A stretch of 64,000 bases of DNA, taken from the NCBI RefSeq assembly GCF_041224545.1, contig NZ_JBGFGP010000178.1:17807-81806 (forward strand), in the 5' to 3' direction. The first letter of the stretch is position 1, and each line of letters opens with the position of its first letter. Under the pieces are notes generated by a model that had not been told where the DNA came from, did no database searches, and was given only the letters and a program-made list of their open reading frames with translations. Both the position numbers and the translations under genes were made by a program. The stretch comes from Sedimentitalea sp041224545. GTDB lineage: Bacteria; Pseudomonadota; Alphaproteobacteria; Rhodobacterales; Rhodobacteraceae. Positions 61,790-64,000 of this stretch are shown in pieces.

Positions 61790-62761
61790 TTATTCGCCCA
61801 TCGACGCCAGCAGTTCCTTGTGACGCTCGACCTGGACCGCCCAGTATTCCTTCTGCTCTTCCGGGTTCATCCAGAGCGGCGAAAGGCTTTCTGACTCCAT
61901 GTAGGCCTGCCACTCTTCGGTGTCGTAGATGGCCTTGAACAGATCCTGATAGTAGGCCGCCGCTTCATCCGACATGCCGGGCGCTCCGACCACGGCGCGC
62001 TGGTTGTAATAGCTGAAGTCCTGGCCCAGTTCCTTGACCGTCGGAACATCCGGGTAGGCCGACAGGCGTTCGTCCGAAAACGCAACCAGCGGCACCACGT
62101 CCCCCGCCTGATAAAAGCCCTTGGCTTCTGCGGGGTTGTTCACACTGGCCATAATCTGCTGACCGGCGAGATCCTTGGCGACCGCACCGCCGCCCTTGTA
62201 GGGGATGTACTTGATGTCGAGATCATACGCCTGCTCGAGGAAGGTAATGACAAGGCTGTCTTCCTGCCCCTTGCCCGTGCCGCCCATGACATAGCCGCCC
62301 TCTCTGACCTTCGCGAGCCACTCATCGAAGGTGGTGATGCCGCTGTCCTTGTGAACCCAGAGTACGAAGGGGTCCACGCCCATCATCGCCACGGGCGTAA
62401 AGCTCTGCACATCGATACCCAGGTTTTCCTGGCGCAGCGGCGTGGTGAAGAACGAGTTCAGCGTGACAAGAATGGTATGATCCGGGTCGTTTGTGCCTTT
62501 CAGGGCGATCAAGGCCTCCGCCCCCGATCCACCGCCCTTGTTGTTGGGCACAAGCGGACGTCTGGTCAGATCCTTCTTCTCGGAAACGGATTGCAGGAAA
62601 CGGGCGATCTGGTCAGCGCCGCCACCCGCACCGGCCATGATCACGAAATCGACCGGCTTGGTCGGTTCCCACGCGGCAGCGGGCCCCGCGAGCATACCGG
62701 CAAGCGCCGTGGCACCCGCCAACTTGACAAACATACGCTTAGTAAGAGTCATCTTAGTCAT
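61790..62761 (-). CDS. tctC: TTT-family periplasmic solute-binding protein TctC
   Basis: A 323-residue Bug-family receptor with signal peptide (LAGATALAGMLAGPAAA). VIMAGAGGGADQIARFLQSV is the usual domain I substrate loop (G-G-G-A-D), and GTGKGQEDSLVI and KYIPYKGGGAVAKDLAGQQI (then MASVNNPAEA) are family motifs. First gene of tctCBA. Strong Shine-Dalgarno GGGAGG. Confidence 0.95.
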   Translation of the reverse strand: MTKMTLTKRMFVKLAGATALAGMLAGPAAAWEPTKPVDFVIMAGAGGGADQIARFLQSVSEKKDLTRRPLVPNNKGGGSGAEALIALKGTNDPDHTILVTLNSFFTTPLRQENLGIDVQSFTPVAMMGVDPFVLWVHKDSGITTFDEWLAKVREGGYVMGGTGKGQEDSLVITFLEQAYDLDIKYIPYKGGGAVAKDLAGQQIMASVNNPAEAKGFYQAGDVVPLVAFSDERLSAYPDVPTVKELGQDFSYYNQRAVVGAPGMSDEAAAYYQDLFKAIYDTEEWQAYMESESLSPLWMNPEEQKEYWAVQVERHKELLASMGE

Positions 62762-62875
62762 CTAATCCTCCCTGGATACTCCTAGAGTTACGCGAAAGCG
62801 TCGCGCCGCACGGCCCACCGTTCAGGTCGGCGGATCTGTTATGGTTTTCCCCTCGTCTGCTCTCCGATCAACATC

Positions 62876-63730
62876 TCAATGCACCAGAATCACGGGCATT
62901 TTTGCCTGATCGACAATGTGCTGGGTGTTGCCGCCAAAAACCGTTTCCTTTTCGTGGCTGTCACCATAGGCCCCCATGATCAGGGTATCGGCTCCGACCT
63001 CGCGGCTGGAGGCAAGCAGAGCAGGACCGACCCTGCGCGCGCCTTCAAAGCGATGGATGGCGGCCTTGATCTGATGCGCCAGAAGATAATCCTGCAAATC
63101 CGCTGCCGTCGCCGCGTTGGGCTCTCCGCCCGATGTCAGGATCGTCACCTGCCCCGCCGCTCTCAGGACAGGCAAGGTCATGGTGACCGCGCGCGAGGCT
63201 TCCATCGACCCGTTCCAGGCAACCGTGACATGCTCGCACAGCTTTTCCGGCGGCTCGACGCCATTGGGCACCATCAGAACCGGACGCCCGGTGCGGAACA
63301 ACGCCGCCTTCAGCGTGTTTGCACCAAGGTTCCTGTCAATATCCGGCTGTGGCACCGCGATGACATCGGCAAGCCGCCCGTGACGGCGTATCACATCAAC
63401 CTGCTTGCCAGTCTCCTCGACCCATTCCGCCGTCGCCCGGTCGGAATGCGGATCTACGTCAGTCGCCAGGTCAAGCTTTTCAACCAGCGCCTTCAGCTCT
63501 TCGCGCATGCCCGCTTCCTCGACATCCGCGAGTTCTTCGGCCTGTTTCATCATCTGCTTGCGAAACACCGCCGGGATAGGAACCCCGAAGGGCAGCAGGT
63601 CTTCGGGCCGCGCGCGACAATGGGTGACCACCACGTGGCTATTGTTGCGATGCGCGAGCGCCGCAGCGTGCGCAAGGACGTTATCGCCCTTGCCGTCACC
63701 GCGTACCGGAACCAGGATCTTGCGTATCAT
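62876..63730 (-). CDS. Tandem-domain universal stress protein
   Basis: A 284-residue protein with two Usp folds. The first begins RKILVPVRGDGKGDNVLAHA and the second HVTVAWNGSMEASRAVTMTL; the second ends with the nucleotide-binding pattern DTLIMGAYGDSHEKETVFGG (G-x2-G-x8-G) then MPVILVH. The first domain has lost that loop. It starts 11 bases after the fhs stop and is likely co-transcribed with it. Confidence 0.9.
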   Translation of the reverse strand: MIRKILVPVRGDGKGDNVLAHAAALAHRNNSHVVVTHCRARPEDLLPFGVPIPAVFRKQMMKQAEELADVEEAGMREELKALVEKLDLATDVDPHSDRATAEWVEETGKQVDVIRRHGRLADVIAVPQPDIDRNLGANTLKAALFRTGRPVLMVPNGVEPPEKLCEHVTVAWNGSMEASRAVTMTLPVLRAAGQVTILTSGGEPNAATAADLQDYLLAHQIKAAIHRFEGARRVGPALLASSREVGADTLIMGAYGDSHEKETVFGGNTQHIVDQAKMPVILVH

Positions 63731-63741
63731 GGCATTCTCCC

Positions 63742-64000
63742 TCAGAAGAGTCCGTCGATTTGTCCCTTTTCGTTGAGCCTGATGGCTTCGGACGATGGGA
63801 CGCGGGGGAGGCCGGGCATGGTCATGATTTCGCCGCAGATGACGACCACGAAACCGGCACCGGCGGAGAGGCGCACTTCGCGGACCGGAACCGAGTGGCC
63901 GGTGGGGGCGCCGCGGCGGTTGGGGTCGGTGGTGAAGGAATACTGCGTCTTTGCCATGCAGATCGGCAGGTTGCCATAGCCCGCCTCTTCCCACTGTTTC
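63742..64000 (-). CDS. fhs: Formate-tetrahydrofolate ligase, C-terminal end (partial)
   Basis: The last 85 codons of fhs; the 5' part lies beyond the window. The sequence reads KQWEEAGYGNLPICMAKTQY, then SFTTDPNRRGAPTGHSVPVR, EVRLSAGAGFVVVICGEIMT and MPGLPR, all conserved at the C-terminus of this one-carbon enzyme. Ends with GQIDGLF. Confidence 0.95.
   Translation of the reverse strand, partial: KQWEEAGYGNLPICMAKTQYSFTTDPNRRGAPTGHSVPVREVRLSAGAGFVVVICGEIMTMPGLPRVPSSEAIRLNEKGQIDGLF

Overview
The window is GC-rich chromosomal DNA of an alphaproteobacterium, most likely a marine Roseobacter-group member of the Rhodobacterales. This rests on the gene set and order: hflK-hflC-DUF2065-degP, a DUF2842 gene next to purA, phaC-phasin-phaR with a divergent phaZ, and a two-gene glutamine-synthetase-like/GATase/FAD-oxidase cluster. 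I see no rRNA, tRNA, CRISPR array, prophage or insertion sequence. Gene calls come from reading translations and motifs; no database search was run.

Layout. 1-11.3 kb is housekeeping: the end of an unknown gene, xseA, purD, an adrenodoxin-type ferredoxin, a Crp/Fnr regulator, a probable small-RNA locus with a 26-codon ORF, then the envelope-quality operon hflK-hflC-DUF2065-degP, glutathione reductase and rpiA. 11.4-19.4 kb holds a GST, sdaA, a DMT exporter, thiamine pyrophosphokinase, a large acidic unknown protein and a usp-AGCS pair. 19.8-27.4 kb holds DUF2842, purA, a cobalt-type nitrile hydratase operon, secG, pyrG and a DUF1007/NicO metal transport pair. 27.5-39.7 kb holds twin TerB-like genes with a cytosolic PhnD-like protein, a polar amino acid ABC transporter, a GNAT enzyme, the putative gamma-glutamyl-amine (polyamine) catabolic cluster with two identical-core palindromic operators, and a DegT-type aminotransferase.

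39.8-44.4 kb is the polyhydroxyalkanoate locus: phaR, phasin and phaC on the minus strand, phaZ divergent, with CTGC-N3-GCAG PhaR-type sites at the promoters. 44.4-48.8 kb is a patch of less conserved genes (a truncated Cys-rich fragment, an M15A-like protein, VOC, alpha/beta hydrolase, DUF4105 protein, DUF900-type lipoprotein). 49-53.7 kb has thrS and a complete bufferin-type RiPP cluster (DUF2282 precursor, DUF692/MNIO enzyme, DUF2063 partner, DoxX). 53.7-57.9 kb has an ArsC/Spx-like protein, a cold-shock protein, a hairpin-rich intergenic region, a short HPF/RaiA protein, cobO, a quinone oxidoreductase and an outer-membrane barrel. 57.9-64 kb has a tctCBA tripartite tricarboxylate transporter operon followed in the same direction by a large P-loop kinase-like protein of unknown role, then a tandem universal stress protein and the 3' end of fhs.

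Most interesting: (i) the Crp-site/small ORF/C-rich-loop sRNA candidate at 4.64-5.02 kb; (ii) the bufferin cluster with a hairpin between precursor and modifying enzyme; (iii) the 585-residue P-loop protein linked to the TTT transporter; (iv) the paired palindromes in the polyamine-type cluster.
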